Origin: Branchiostoma lanceolatum
Lineage: Eukaryota; Chordata; Leptocardii; Amphioxiformes; Branchiostomatidae
Direction: 5' to 3'
DNA length: 64,000 nucleotides
NCBI RefSeq assembly: GCF_035083965.1
Contig: NC_089724.1
Span: 30,402,435-30,466,434, forward strand
Part shown: in pieces, positions 44,711-55,900 of the stretch
Position numbering within the stretch: position 1 is the first letter of the stretch
Layout: the number at the start of each line of letters is the position of its first letter
The notes under the pieces: model-generated
Told to the model about the DNA's origin: nothing
The model's input: only the letters and a program-made list of their open reading frames with translations
Database searches by the model: none
Position numbers and translations under genes: made by a program

Positions 44711-47700
44711 CTATCTAAACCGGGCCTGACGTAAAGAGAACGCTGCTACACACCTGTTTGTGGGCCGACGTTGTTGTCGTACCCTTCAGGCATGCGCGCT
44801 CCGGTTCTCCATTCGTCCCATTCTTCCTGTGTCGCGTGGTCCTCGCTGACCAGCTCAGACTTGAATGCCGACAAGTTTTCAGACATTCTCTTCAGAACAG
44901 TATTCCACTCTTTCTCCACTTCTGCGAGAACTGTATCCTCTGATGCCCCTGTGATTGTACTCGTAGCTGTCGATACCAAAGCACCTGTTGTTGTCCTTGG
45001 AGTACTTTTTCCCGAGGTTGCAGCAGTGGAGGTAATATCAGCAGTAGTAGTTGCAGCAGTAATAGTATCAGTAATAGTATCAGTAGTAGAAGCAGTAGTA
45101 GTAGCAGTAGCAGTAGTAGTAGAAGCAGTAGTAGTATCTACAGCAGTAGTTGTAGCTTTAGTAGCTATAATAGTGGCAGTAGCAGCAGTAGTTTCGGGAG
45201 TAGTAGTAGCAGGTGCAGTAGTAGCTGCAGTAGTAGCAGTGGCAGCAGTAGTACCAGTAGCAGTACTAGCTGCAGTAGGTGCAGCAGAAGTAGTAGTAGC
45301 AGCAGCAGTAGTAGTTGCAGCAGCAGTGGTAGCTGCAGTTGTGGCCGAGGCAGTAGTAGTTGTGATAGTAGCAGCAGTATTTTCGGGGGTAGTAGTAGCA
45401 GCAGCAGTAGTAGCTGCAGTTGTGGTAGCAGCAGCAGTAGTTTTAACAGTAGTAGCTGTAGCAGTAGTTTCAACAGTAGAAGCTGCAGCAGTAGTGGTCG
45501 TAGCAGCAGTAGTTTCGGCAGTAGTAGTAGTAGTAGTAGTAGTTTCAGGAGCAGTAGCCGAAGCAGTAGCTGCTGCAGCAGTAGTAGCTTCAGTAGTAGT
45601 AGAAGTGGCAGTTGTGGTAGCTGCAGTTGTAGCAGTAGCTGTAGTAGTGATAGCTGTAGCAGTAGTGACTGCAGCAGCAGCAGCAGTAGTTGCAGCAGTA
45701 GTAATAGTTGTCCTTGTAGTCAGAGCAGTTGATGAAGGTGCAACTGTTGTTGTTTGGGCTACAATTGGAAAAAAGAAAACTATGACATCATGACGTCAAT
45801 CAGTCATACAGTTGAGGTAAATTGTTTGTAACAGAAGCATGAAAAACAACACTTTTGTCAGAACGGTCTTCTTCTTGTCCTACACCTCTGTGGAGACTCC
45901 TGGAGTTGGACAGGTAGCAGTCGGTGAAATCGAGAACCACTGTGGACTAGCTGTGCTCGCTGTTGTTCCTTGGGCGCTTGGACACCTAAGAGTGTTGGCC
46001 CACTTAACGCTTGTGCCAAATTTCAGGCCTAAAATGACTGAGCTTGAAATGAATTGATTTGAACATTTGACAGGAGAAGGAAGAGAAGTAATGCCAGGAA
46101 AAACAATATATTCAATCCAAACATGTAGCATGGAGTGAAATATAAAAAGTTGTATACTGTCTCTTCAAGACAATATCAACAAAGTTTGTTTTTGAGATAT
46201 ATATTATTGAACGCGACAGAAAGGAGACACATACCAAGTGCTTGACTTGATAAATGTTTAGGTCTTTGAAGGCTTTGCAAGTGGTAAATTGGTGACTTTT
46301 GTATTTGTGAGGCTGCTGTCGACTCAGCTAAATGTCTAGTACATAAATGACGCGTGCAGTAACAAAATGAGATTCTGAATTGATAGTTTGCACTGACTGA
46401 CCTACAAAAAACTGTTTTTCTGTTAACACCAGCCAATGCATGTACCTCCCCAAACCTCGGGAATTTCATATGCAACTGCACACAAAAAAAGAAATCAAAC
46501 CTAACTAGTAAAAACTGTTTAGAAGTAGCGCTAGTCGACGACTTTCATTTTACTTTGTGTTTAATTCATTACCGTGTACTGTAACTTGTCATTATGATTA
46601 TCTTGTATTCTTGCAATTAGCCGGGAACGAATTTGCAATTAAGTTATTATTGATAATGATTGGTAATAATCATGATGTTGGCGAATGTAAATGTGGTGAA
46701 ACCCCTGAGTTTTGTGGTTGTTTTGCTTGTTGGGAATCAAACGTCTTTGCACTGAAGTGTCACATCTGGAAACCTGTATTTTAGCACAGCCGAGTAATCT
46801 GTATGAAGCAGAGAGAGAGAGACTCAACTCCATGACATGTGTGACGACAATGCCCTGCGTCTCGCGTGTGTTCTTCTCGTGGACATGTAACGTTAGCATC
46901 TAAGTCCCTCGTGCAGCAATTCCAAAAGGAACCGGGCCATAACATCACCCCACTTATACGAATACACTCATACCTTGATATAGCTGGCAGATGAAATTGT
47001 TTCTATCGCTGCATTTCTTGTCCTCCCACTCGAGATCATCCGGCCGGAGGACGGCACAGTGTTTATCGTCGCCATCATTCGGTTTATTGTCTTTCCAGTT
47101 GGAATAGCCTGTTGTCTCCAGGGCTTCGCCGTCCTCAAACACCCACTGGCCTTCGCTGTCGGTGTCTTTCAGTCCAATCCATCGTCTGTCCTTGTCTCCT
47201 CCCAGGCCGGCGATAAAAGTGTTGTCCGCACTGTCCTTCGGCATGGCCAACATTCCCCCGTCTGCGGCACACGTCTCTTTGGCCTCATCGTACTTCTTTT
47301 CATCATCAAAGTACTTGTAGCAAACTCCGTTATTACACCCTGTAGAGAATAATAATAACAATAATTGTAATTCATTATGATTTGTAGTAAACACATTGTA
47401 GTAAAAAATGAATGGTTTATTGGTCCGAAATTACCCGTGCAATGGTAGCCAGCGCTGAATTGCTGCAGGGTTTACAATCACGTAATACACAAGATACATA
47501 TCTACTCCACACTTGCACTTTGTGGAACTGTGGCAAGGGTCTGGGCGGCTGCCATTCGGCGCCAGCAGGTGACCTCAATACGACCCTCCCCAACCGAAGT
47601 CATGTACCCGTGATTCACACCTCGTGTAAAGTGCCTTTCCCAAGGGCACAACATCGGGGCATACCAATGGTTTCGAACCCGGGATCTCTCGGTTCTGGGC

Positions 47701-48113
47701 GAAACACCCTACCGATTGCGCAACACGATGCCACACAGTAAGCGAGTGACTCTTCAACTACAGTAGATAGGTTTGAGCAGGAGATATATAGAGAGACAGA
47801 AGCGTTTTTATGTCGTATCCAACTAAAATGATTTAGTACAGATTCAACGCACTTGAAGCAAGCCAAAACAGAGATATAAGCACTCGTTGAATATCCTATG
47901 CCTACTAAACACATGGCGGGGCCAATCATACAGGGTCATAAGCGGTCTCCTACTGCCGATAACATGTTAGCGCAACTAGTTAACACACACACAAAATATA
48001 GATACAGTTAGAAAGAACACAAAATGTTCCTTACCGGACAGTGGTAGAGAAGAGACGACAATGAAAATGGCAAACGCAACGGCAACAGCCAAGCCTAGGC
48101 CCAGCTTGTCCAT
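37011..48113 (-). CDS. Chimeric receptor: signal peptide, C-type lectin domain, mucin-like stalk, Cys-loop ligand-gated ion channel
   Basis: Eleven exons (high to low): 48113-48035, 47339-46974, 45758-44754, 43846-43779, 42239-42004, 41262-41180, 40710-40561, 40378-40226, 38429-38215, 37796-37689 and 37193-37011. Every junction keeps phase and the sum is 2646 nt, 881 aa. Residues 1-27 are a signal peptide (MDKLGLGLAVAVAFAIFIVV). 27-148 are a C-type lectin domain with WIGLKD, KPND, WEDKKC and FIC motifs. 149-425 are Thr/Ala-rich. 423-483 are a charged linker. 484-713 are the neurotransmitter-type binding domain with the Cys-loop C592-x13-C606 (YPLDQQECSF) and an 8-Cys insert at 664-707. TM1 is ~731-752, TM2 ~762-780 (GRVGLGISTLLSLIIKSS), TM3 ~788-812 and TM4 ~858-879. 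The protein should sit in the plasma membrane as a pentamer with lectin heads on stalks; that is inference. Exon 8 uses a GC donor; all others use GT. Confidence 0.88.
38700..40200 (-). repeat. Interspersed repeat family A, long copy in channel intron 8
   Basis: Repeated CTCATTAATTATGCAAAT(T/G)AG blocks, GGGGGCCCAAA(T/C), ACCAAATACCAAGACAATCC and terminal hairpins such as AACCTTCTCGGCGAAGGT (39798-39815) and GACGAAATTTCGTC (40175-40190) mark a composite of at least two family-A units. It lies between exon 8 and exon 9 of the channel gene and comes within ~25 bases of the exon 8 donor. Confidence 0.7.
42330..43250. mobile_element. piggyBac-like MITE (TTAA target duplication), channel intron 4
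   Basis: Termini TCCTATCCAGACTGGG on the left and CCCAGTCTGGATAGGG on the right are inverted and flanked by TTAA (42326-42329 and 43251-43254). TTAA plus a CCCTA-type end fits piggyBac-like elements. The interior contains long G and C runs next to both ends and many TGACGTCA/TGACGTAA palindromes, with no transposase. Confidence 0.8.
43447..43472. repeat. (GT)n followed by a G run
   Basis: GTGTGTGTGTGTGTG followed by GGGGGGGGG is a simple repeat in the channel intron. Confidence 0.8.
44637..44705. repeat. (TA)n microsatellite
   Basis: It is almost pure TA for about 65 bases, 50 bases downstream of the exon 3 donor of the channel gene. Confidence 0.95.
45010..45758 (-). repeat. Triplet-repeat tract coding the Thr/Ala mucin-like stalk
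   Basis: Plus-strand AGT/AGC/TGC triplets read as ACT/GCT/GCA on the coding minus strand, giving runs such as TTTTTTTT and AAAAA with scattered E, P, S and V. I read every triplet from 45756 to 44761 in the coding frame and found no stop. The tract is entirely within exon 3 (45758-44754). Dense threonine implies heavy O-glycosylation, an inference from composition. Confidence 0.9.
46140..46973. other. Intron 2 of the lectin-channel gene, no feature recognised
   Basis: Short open frames on both strands have no recognisable similarity. I see no strong repeat match here. Confidence 0.4.
47590..47740 (-). repeat. tRNA-derived SINE, family 1, intron 1 of the lectin-channel gene
   Basis: On the minus strand it reads TTGCGCAATCGGTAGGGTG (A-box type), CCCGGGTTCGAAACC (B box) and then GTTGTGCCCTTGGGAAAGGC, the same order as the copy at 700-1140. 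Confidence 0.7.
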
Positions 48114-48356
48114 TTTTTGTGTGTGTCCGACCGACTCAAACGTCGCGGCCGAAAATGTTGAAAACAGAAAAGCATTGAGACCCCCGTGGGAAATTACACT
48201 GACGTACACTCGTTAGTAACGCGCTTCTGAGTCCTTACAAGTCTATGAAACATAATTAGTTATTTGGATCTTAATGGCCATATTGAGTAATGACATTTGA
48301 AAGATTGATGATGCCCACGATGGCAAGCCACAAGCCAATGCCAGAACCATTGTTGG
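48114..48356. promoter_or_regulatory. 5' flank of the lectin-channel gene
   Basis: The start codon context on the minus strand is AAAAAATGG, with A at -3 and G at +4. No TATA box is obvious upstream. A promoter is inferred by position only. Confidence 0.3.
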
Positions 48357-48400
48357 CAAGGACGCAAAATATAAATGGCCAATTATATTTTGCGTCCTTG
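48357..48400. repeat. Perfect 17-bp-stem hairpin
   Basis: CAAGGACGCAAAATATA and TATATTTTGCGTCCTTG are exact reverse complements separated by 10 bases. It may be a small MITE relic or a structured RNA; nothing decides between them. Confidence 0.8.
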
Positions 48401-48969
48401 TGAGATGGTAACAATCATTCGCTTTGACATACACGTGTTGCTCGTTTGTCCTTTTGAGAAGATACATATACAAATCTAGTACATGTATAAAGTAAAAAAA
48501 AATGAAGGGGAAGGCAATATACTTCTGATAATCTTTTATACTAAAATATAACGTACTATAGACGTCAAATACCTGCATTTATATGTTTTTATTTTGCATT
48601 TCAAAGTTTTGACGGAGGAGGGCGGGACCATGGAATCGGTCAATGTGGCTCTAAATATACATTGATTATTCCTTTCTGTGATTTACACTAGTTATAAAGT
48701 TGAAAGTTGGATATCACATTTCAAAACTTGTGTATTTACCATCAGTTAGGAGGAAAACTAAATCTGTAAATGACTTTTGTTTGTTTGCCTCGTTTTCATT
48801 CTATCATGTCCAACACGTGAGAAATGTGTAAGAGTAGTTTTAGAACCATTGTTTTGTGATTAGTATTCGAAGTCCTGTCAGTGTCATTATATGTACTTTA
48901 CCACAAACTTTGTATCTGTATGCCTGTACTTAGCCTGATAGGGCATGAATGTACAATATAGGTTATTGT

Positions 48970-50010
48970 CTTCGCCAAGAAGATTATGTATTGGGTAGCG
49001 TTTGTACGTATGTATGTGTTTATGTACAATGTATGTAGAAAAGCAGAATAACTGGAGAATGCCTGGATGGATTGTCTTGATATTTGGTATATGGTAGGTC
49101 TTGATGAGACCTCCAAATGATTAGGAGACCCCCTAGTGACTTCTTACGGTACTGCAGAGGAACTTCCGGATTCGATATCTCGTGTTCTGGGCATGCTATG
49201 GCCACGATGCTTTAGTGGTAGATAGCTTTTAGGGAAGAGAGTAAGTGGTATAGGTTTGGGCACCCTAGCAGCTTTTTGGCACTGCAGGAGCAGGTTTTGC
49301 TTCAGACTTTGATAGGGAATAACTCAAGAAGGGCTTGATGTGGCCTCCGATGCAGACTCCTCCCGGCTGTTTTCTTTTTCAAGTTATTGTTTTTGCACTT
49401 TTACATTTTTTTTCTGATTGCTGGCCAACAACAAGAAAAAAATGTAATAGTAAAACTGGAACTTAGAAAATGACAGCCAAAAGGAGTATCGGAGGCTAGG
49501 CTTGATGGATGATCATGATTTTTGGTATGTAGATAGCTTGAGTGATGATTTACATAAGTAGATACTTACTATGCGAATCTGTATCTAATTTGCATAATCA
49601 ATGAGGAAAGTTATACATTCGCCGCATTTCACAAGACTCAAACATATGACTGTCACTGGGGAAGGGAGAAATATCAATAGACATCAACTATGCAAAATGA
49701 AGACTGCATTTGCATAATTGATGAGAAAATACTATAATTCAATATGGAGTTGACGAATCATCATGATGTTTGGTATGAAGATAGCTTAAGTGATACTTTG
49801 TATGATTAAGCAATAATTATGCAAATCAGATTCTGATTTGCATAATTAATGAGGCAATTTCAAAACCCTGCTGCGTTCCATGATCTGACTATTCAAATAT
49901 GAAATTTGTAACTGAAGAGAGGAATGTTGATAGATAGAAAATATGCAAATGAAAACATAATTTGCATAATTAATGTACAATATATGGTCAAAATCATTTG
50001 GCGAAGATAT
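48970..50010 (+). repeat. Interspersed repeat family A, long copy
   Basis: It opens TTCGCCAAGAAGATTATG with a GTATGTATGTG stretch, GGATGGATTGTCTTGATATT and ACTGCAGAGGAACTTCC, then several TTTGCATAATTAATGAGG blocks, and closes near TTTGGCGAAGATATGAGG. The palindromic CTTCGCC start and GGCGAAG end are inverted relative to each other. Confidence 0.7.
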
Positions 50011-50164
50011 GAGGTCGTGGAACTCTATAGTTATCATTATTATTCTTAATTCGTAGCTTATAAAAATAGGTTGACCGTTCAGTCTCTTGACACAGTATTT
50101 GAAGTATCCCGAAATGATAAGAACATGCTGCACATTTCAAGTCTGTTATACAAAGTAAACTAAA

Positions 50165-50265
50165 ACAAACTACTTGGTTCAACCGATTTTGGCACAACCA
50201 ATTTTGGTACAACCAATTTTGGTACAATCAATTTTGGAACAACCAATTTTGGTACAAACAATCAT
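50165..50265. repeat. 16-bp minisatellite CAACCAATTTTGGTAC
   Basis: Five to six units vary at one or two positions. The minus-strand frame gives repeated YQNWL, a by-product of the period. Confidence 0.85.
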
Positions 50266-50511
50266 TAGACAACCCAAACTACACCTCTTAGAAACATTGT
50301 AAATCACTACATGGTAATCCTCAATGTTTCAAGATTTCTTGATCACATTTTTTTGTCAATGTAGCTATGAAATGTAATCAGCAGCAAACTTGGCACAATG
50401 ATAGAACTACAGAAATCATATCATTCTGTACATCACATGACTTGTACAGTACCCCTAGCACCAAGTTAGAACACCGCAACAAAAATTTTACATGACCTTC
50501 CCTGCATCAAC

Positions 50512-50801
50512 AGCGGGTAACTCACTGGACTGCCCCAAATTGCACCAGGCATAATGGCAAAGTGGTGCCAATGGGTGCAATTTGTGGCGTGAAATTGCAA
50601 TTTCGTTGAAATTTAAAAAATGATTCACAACTGACAAAATGGGACCAATGGAGTGCAGCCATTCTGCTTGGTTCATCTGGGCTTCATATGCAAGTACACA
50701 CGTGATTGTGACCCCAAGGGAAAACTGGCACAAATATGCAAAGTTGGTGCAATTTCTTTAACCGCAATATTAATGTGGTGCAGTCCAGTGACATACCCGC
50801 T
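50512..50801. repeat. 290-bp MITE
   Basis: Ends AGCGGGTAACTCACTGGACT and AGTCCAGTGACATACCCGCT are inverted with two mismatches. The interior has GGTGCAA/TTGCACC blocks. A related end (CAGTCCAGTGAGATACACG) occurs at 61345-61363 in HOGA1 intron 4. Confidence 0.7.
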
Positions 50802-51541
50802 AACAAAGGTCCACAGCAAAGAATAGCTATATACATTATACACTTAAGGTACTAATCACCCAACACAAATTCCAACCATTCATGTCCAAAATTTACTGCT
50901 CAAATTGTAACACCACACATTTTCACAAGTTGAAATCACCCTTCTCTTAAATTTTGGAAAGTCTTAAAATAGTATAATCATGATACTATCAAAAGCAGTA
51001 CAGAATGCATTTAAGTAAAACAATTATGCATTCTTAATCATTGATAGCAGCAAGCTCTGGAAGAAAGATCGGTTATCAAGTGGTCCCTAAACCATGACAC
51101 TATTTGCAGCACTGTTGTAGGAATGTCAGATTTTTGCACAAAATGACAAAATAGTATCTTCAAAGGCCTTGGAAAATTGAATTTGTGTTTTCAATAACCG
51201 TCCTGAAAAAATGGAAGGTAGGTATGATTTTAAAACACATTTTTTAGATTTGTGATCCAACAAGTATAGTTTAACAATGTAAAACTGAAATACATCAGGA
51301 CATTTGGTATTCATATTATCCAGATATACATTGTGCAAGCAGTTCTGCACAGTTTTCCATTGCAACAACATGAGGAGAACATGTTTTCAGCGGTCGACCC
51401 CCAAAAAAGGCTAGGATTGGAAGGTTCTACTAGGGTTAACCGGGTAATTGGAAACACAAACATTTTTCCGAGGCCTAACTGCGGCTATATCTGATACATC
51501 TGTCATGGCATGATAATAATTTGCAATTAACTACAACAAGG

Positions 51542-51812
51542 ATGTCCCTATAGCTCAACTAGTAGAAGCCTCAGTTGAGCTCCTGGTTCCAATTAGTTGC
51601 TAACTGGGAGACCCCTGTCAATCCTGGGCAGGACATCTTGGTTGGGGCTGCACCCATTTTTTGGAAGGGATGCTAGCTAAATTGGGGTCCCGCGTTTTAG
51701 GAGGTGCCTCGAGCATATTAAAGGGGAAGTGTTAGCAACCCCTCTCTGTAAAAATATACCCTGCTTCTAAAACAGCAAGAAAACTCCCTGCCCAGCAATG
51801 TGCCACTAGGGG
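51542..51812 (+). repeat. tRNA-derived SINE, family 2
   Basis: TATAGCTCAACTAGTAGAAG, TTGAGCTCCTGGTTCCAATT, TTGGTTGGGGCTGCACCC and AGCAACCCCTCTCTG line up block by block with the copy at 2109-2335. Confidence 0.65.
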
Positions 51813-52229
51813 CTACAACGGTCTTATCGAACAAATTATCAATTACAGCATTTCTCAATAATCTGAAAATCTGCTCCAGTTGGTCTTGTCTGGATGACTG
51901 GCTACACACATTCTCCAGCCTGTTGTTTCACACTAGTCACAGAACTCTGTCCTCTCCCCTCGGCTGCCCTGTAGTAATATCATACACGTTAGCTTTCACT
52001 GGAGAATACAGCAGCATGGGGTTTGTAAATGTGTAATGTAAGCTGTGATGATGACAGTATAACAAGTTTGTTAGTATGTCAACTGAAAAAACAATGATTG
52101 ATCAAACTGCTGTTGAAGCACTTTAAATTATGTGTCATAGTGACAGTTGAAATCAAAAGTTGAAGTGATGTGACAAGAAAGTTTCAAGAAGCATTTACAG
52201 TGAGAGACACACTAACAAGTAACAGTCAT

Positions 52230-52475
52230 GTACACACATTTGTCAAACATTCACACACACTCACATACAATAACTACACACACTTACACACTCCCTCACA
52301 CACACACACACACTCCCTCACACACACATACACACACACACACAAAAAAAAAACACACACAAACACACTTTGTCACAAACACACACACACATACTCACAC
52401 ATAGATATCACACACAGACTCATGCATACATATTACACACAGACACATACACTCACAAACACATACACACATGTA
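52230..52475. repeat. (CA)n-rich simple repeat
   Basis: About 240 bases of CACACA with interruptions lie downstream of the zinc-finger gene stop codon. The open frame through it is low-complexity. Confidence 0.9.
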
Positions 52476-52491
52476 AAACACACATAAAACA

Positions 52492-55205
52492 CTACCTGAG
52501 TTGTCCTGTGTGTTGTGGCATGAGAACACTGTTGTGTTGTGCCCTGAGGTGTGTTCTGAGGGATCTCTCTGTAGCACACATCTTCTCACACAGGGGGCAG
52601 GCCAGGTCCTTGGTCTGCTCGTGAGATCTGCGAATGTGCCTCTTCAAGTCACCTTAAAGCAACAATAAAACAACAGTTTGAAGATATCATACCCCATAAA
52701 GTATTCAAACTGCGAAAGTTGTAGTTCATTAATCATACAAAAAAGGTTTAGATTTACATTACATGTGTCCATTGATCACTTCTTGTCACTCTATGGAAAA
52801 TACTGTGAAAACAAAGACAGATTAAAGACAATAACTCCCTGTGAATTTAGTAGCCTCTTCCATTGACGCCATGACCTGGAATGTCTGTCAGCTTTCAGAC
52901 AAGATTGAACCACCAACACTGAACTTTCTTTAAAAAAACAGTGTCCTTGTCAGTCTAAGGAGGACATGTTACAGTTGTAAAATGCAGCACTACCACATTA
53001 ATGTAAGACTGTATGTTACCTGACTGGTAGTATGTCTTGTCACACAAGGCACACTGGAATGGCTTCACCTTGTTGTGGAACCTGAGATGGGTGCTGAGAT
53101 CACTGCGTCTCAGGAAACCCCTCCCACACAGCTGACAACGATACGGCTCTGTGCCTGTGCAATGTCAAGTACATCAGTGGGTAAGTTTTTACATTGTGAA
53201 ATCAGTCAAGCAATTCGAACATACAAAAAATCCTACAACATAAATCTGAAACATGTTGTGCCCTTGGGAAAGGCACTTTGCACCTGTTTCCTTACTTAAC
53301 TCAGGTGACAGTGAGTATGTACATGTGTATCTAGCTTCGGCTCTGGATGCTTTTAGATGGGATGTAAAGCTGGGGACCCGTGTTTGAGGATTGTGTCAAG
53401 CACGTTAAAAACCAACCACACTTATTGAAAAGAGTGTCCTTCCATCCCAGTGAGAGTGGATCAAACAGTCTGGTCTTGTACAGAACTGTGTGTAACACCT
53501 AAAGTAGTCTGTATAACGCAAACTCCCACTGTCCGGAGCTTTATGGCCTCTACTAAGGGCTGACTGGTAACGAGCGGCTGCTGTAAGTGCGATTCAATCA
53601 GGCTACACCTAAAGGGCTAAAAGGCGGTTTACCAGTTATCCAAAACAAACAAAAAATTCTGACCAAATTTCATGAAAAGAGTTAAGGACTCGGTGTCAAT
53701 AATGAAAGCACAAGAAAGGAATATACAATGTCATGATATCTTGTCTTCACATCCTGCACGGATTTTTGTCCTCCACTTTATGTTTGACATGTGATGATAT
53801 AAGACTTATATAATACTACACTTAAGGAGAAGATGATCACCTGTATGTGTATGTAAGTGTCTCTTCAGATCTGAGATCTGGTTAAATCTCCTGCCACACA
53901 GTTCACAAGCAGGCCTGCTATCCTCCTGTGGGAAAAGACAATATTATGATACACTTTCAGTTTAGTCGTTCTCCAGCTAAATACAGTTTACAAATTAAAG
54001 CCTAGGAAAATTAGTGTTGTGTTTTCGATATACCAGTCCTGAAAAAACTAGGGTCACTAGGTAGGTCCAACAAACAGTTCAACAATGTAAAAATGCATCA
54101 TCAGGACCCTGGTATTTTCAACATCATATTCTATGTATATTGATAAAGTGAACAAAGAAGAGTACTACATCCTCCTTACATCAACTGTTATGCCTTAGTA
54201 GCTGTGAGTAACAAGTCAGTAACAAAAATTTGCAAGACTACTGGGAAGTTATCATTAGTCAGACAGTGTTTTGATTTCCTTCCTCAGATGTCAGATCAAA
54301 AATTCTATGTCCCTTGCCAGCAGTCAACTCCACAAAAAGAGCTAGGGTCAGTAGGTTTTTGCTAGGGTCAGTTAGGTAACTGGAGACACAACTATTTTTT
54401 CCTAGACCTAACCCAACTTTCTGTGTGCTGGACTGTCACAGTAGTGTGATACAAGGAAAGACAAACTAACCTCCGTGTCAGCCTTGTGAAGTTGCTGGTG
54501 ACGTAGCAGGTTGTTTTTCGTAGTGAACCCAGCGCTGCAAACATCGCACACAACCCCATCATTCCTCTTGTGCTTTTCCTTTCCCAGGATGGACTTCTCT
54601 CCTGCTACAGGCACCTTCACATTACAGATACCGTTTTGGTTCCCCATTTCGTGTGGCAGTGTGACGATGATAGACCCGGGTGGCAGGGTGGCCATGGTGG
54701 TGCAGGGGACGGAGGTGGCTGCTATGGGCTGCATGTTCAGCGGCACTCCTTGCACCATCAGTTCCTTCGCTGGTTGGGAATGTGCCAAACGCGAGTCACT
54801 GAAACTAATCTGACCCTGGCCCTTTGGCGTGAGGATGACAATAGACTTGGCAGTGATCTCTACAGTGTCTTGTTCACCATGGGGGTTTGACGCATCAGTG
54901 TTAGTCTCACCACTAGTGATAGACAAGTCTTTCTCGCCCTGGGACTCTCTTTGGGCATCAGGAACAAAGGAAAGCGACTGGAGGATATCAGAAGCAGTCA
55001 AGAGGACAGAATTTCCCCCTCCCGAGCTTTCTGAAGCAAGAGTGTCTTCTTGTTGGCCAAGCATTCTTGCTGCCCTCTCCTGAGGACCCTGACTAGCAGA
55101 GTTGTCAATTCCTGATAGTCCATTGCTGGTAGATGGAACAAAAAAGACTTGTGCCAATTGGTCAGTGGTAGATGGTGATGTATCCAATGGCATAGCCCCA
55201 CTCAT
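52492..55205 (-). CDS. Five-finger C2H2 zinc-finger protein, likely transcription factor
   Basis: Four exons: 55205-54471, 53925-53841, 53154-53020 and 52652-52492. The phases fit (735, 85, 135 and 161 nt; 1116 nt; 371 aa; stop TAG). Residues 1-215 have no named domain: they are Ser/Thr/Gln-rich with hydrophobic patches (TAKSIVILTPKGQGQISF, GSIIVTLPHEMGNQNG), as in transactivation regions. From about residue 219 come five C2H2 fingers: CDVCSAGFTTKNNLLRHQQL, CELCGRRFNQISDLKRHLHT, CQLCGRGFLRRSDLSTHLRF, CALCDKTYYQSGDLKRHIRR and CPLCEKMCATERSLRTHLRA. An HTGTEPYRC linker joins fingers 2 and 3 across exons. Sequence-specific nuclear DNA binding is expected from the family. I cannot assign an orthologue. 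The last junction uses a less usual AAG acceptor. AGGTAGTG at the end could be read as a splice donor, in which case more exons would follow. Confidence 0.85.
53250..53460 (+). repeat. SINE family 1, 3' body fragment
   Basis: TTGTGCCCTTGGGAAAGGCA, GATGGGATGTAAAGCTGGGG and CACGTTAAAAACCAACCACA match the bodies at 700-1060 and 21590-21760. It lies in intron 2 of the zinc-finger gene. Confidence 0.6.
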
Positions 55206-55552
55206 TTCCTTTTCTTCTGTTTGTTAACTTGTTGTGTGTTAAATCTCAATGCTGTGCAAATGAAGACGGGGGGATCGTTCATGACCTGTGGAGAATTTAG
55301 AAAAATTCTTTATGGTTAGTAAAGCTTTTAATGAGTTGTAATATTACTAACTAGTACACTACTTTTATAAATGTTTGGATGTAATTTGCATCTGCATGTA
55401 ATTAGCACCCTTTTATTAGCTTGCTACCCAGCACTGTCTGTAAATATAGCCCTAGGCCTTCTTCCATATGGAAATGTAATTTGGCAATGTAGTATATCAT
55501 TCACCAAGTATTTCTAGCATGTGAGTTGTCTTGACCTGAACCTAAATTATCA
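55206..55552 (-). promoter_or_regulatory. 5' flank of the zinc-finger gene
   Basis: No exon or clear core promoter motif is seen; it is assigned by position. The 5' untranslated region probably continues here. Confidence 0.3.
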
Positions 55553-55900
55553 CCTTCGCCGGGAAGGTTATCTTTTCGTCATCTTTCGTGGGTCTGTGTG
55601 TGTCTGTGTCTGCATGTAAACACGATAACTTGAGAATACCTGGATGGGTTGTCTTGATACTTGGTATGTGGCCATGGGTTAAGGTCTTTAAATTATTGAG
55701 ACCTAGACATGATTAGATTTTGGGCCCCCTAGCGACTTGGTATGGCACTGCAGTGAAACTTCTGGTTTTGATATCTTGTGTTCTAGAGATGCTATGGTCA
55801 TGATTTTTGAGTGGTAGATAGCTCTTGGAAGGAAGAGTAAGTCGTATAGTTTTGGGCCCCCTAGTTACCAGGCTTTTGGAATTACAGGTTGGCATCAGTA
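55553..55900 (+). repeat. Interspersed repeat family A
   Basis: It starts ACCTTCGCCGGGAAGGTTAT (a small palindrome), then GTGTGTGTCTGTGTCTGC, GGATGGGTTGTCTTGATACT, GGGCCCCCTAGCGACTTGGT and ends near GGGCCCCCTAG. Confidence 0.7.

Noticed and set aside
45165-45473. Leu-rich minus-strand frame
   Set aside because: It is another phase of the same triplet repeat; poly-Leu is a by-product of CTA/CTG reading.
44771-45793. 340-codon plus-strand open frame rich in Val/Ala
   Set aside because: It is the mirror of the triplet-repeat stalk exon on the minus strand. The minus frame joins in phase to homologous exons on both sides; the plus frame has no homology or splice context.
52170-52487. 105-codon His/Thr frame
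   Set aside because: It is CA microsatellite translation.
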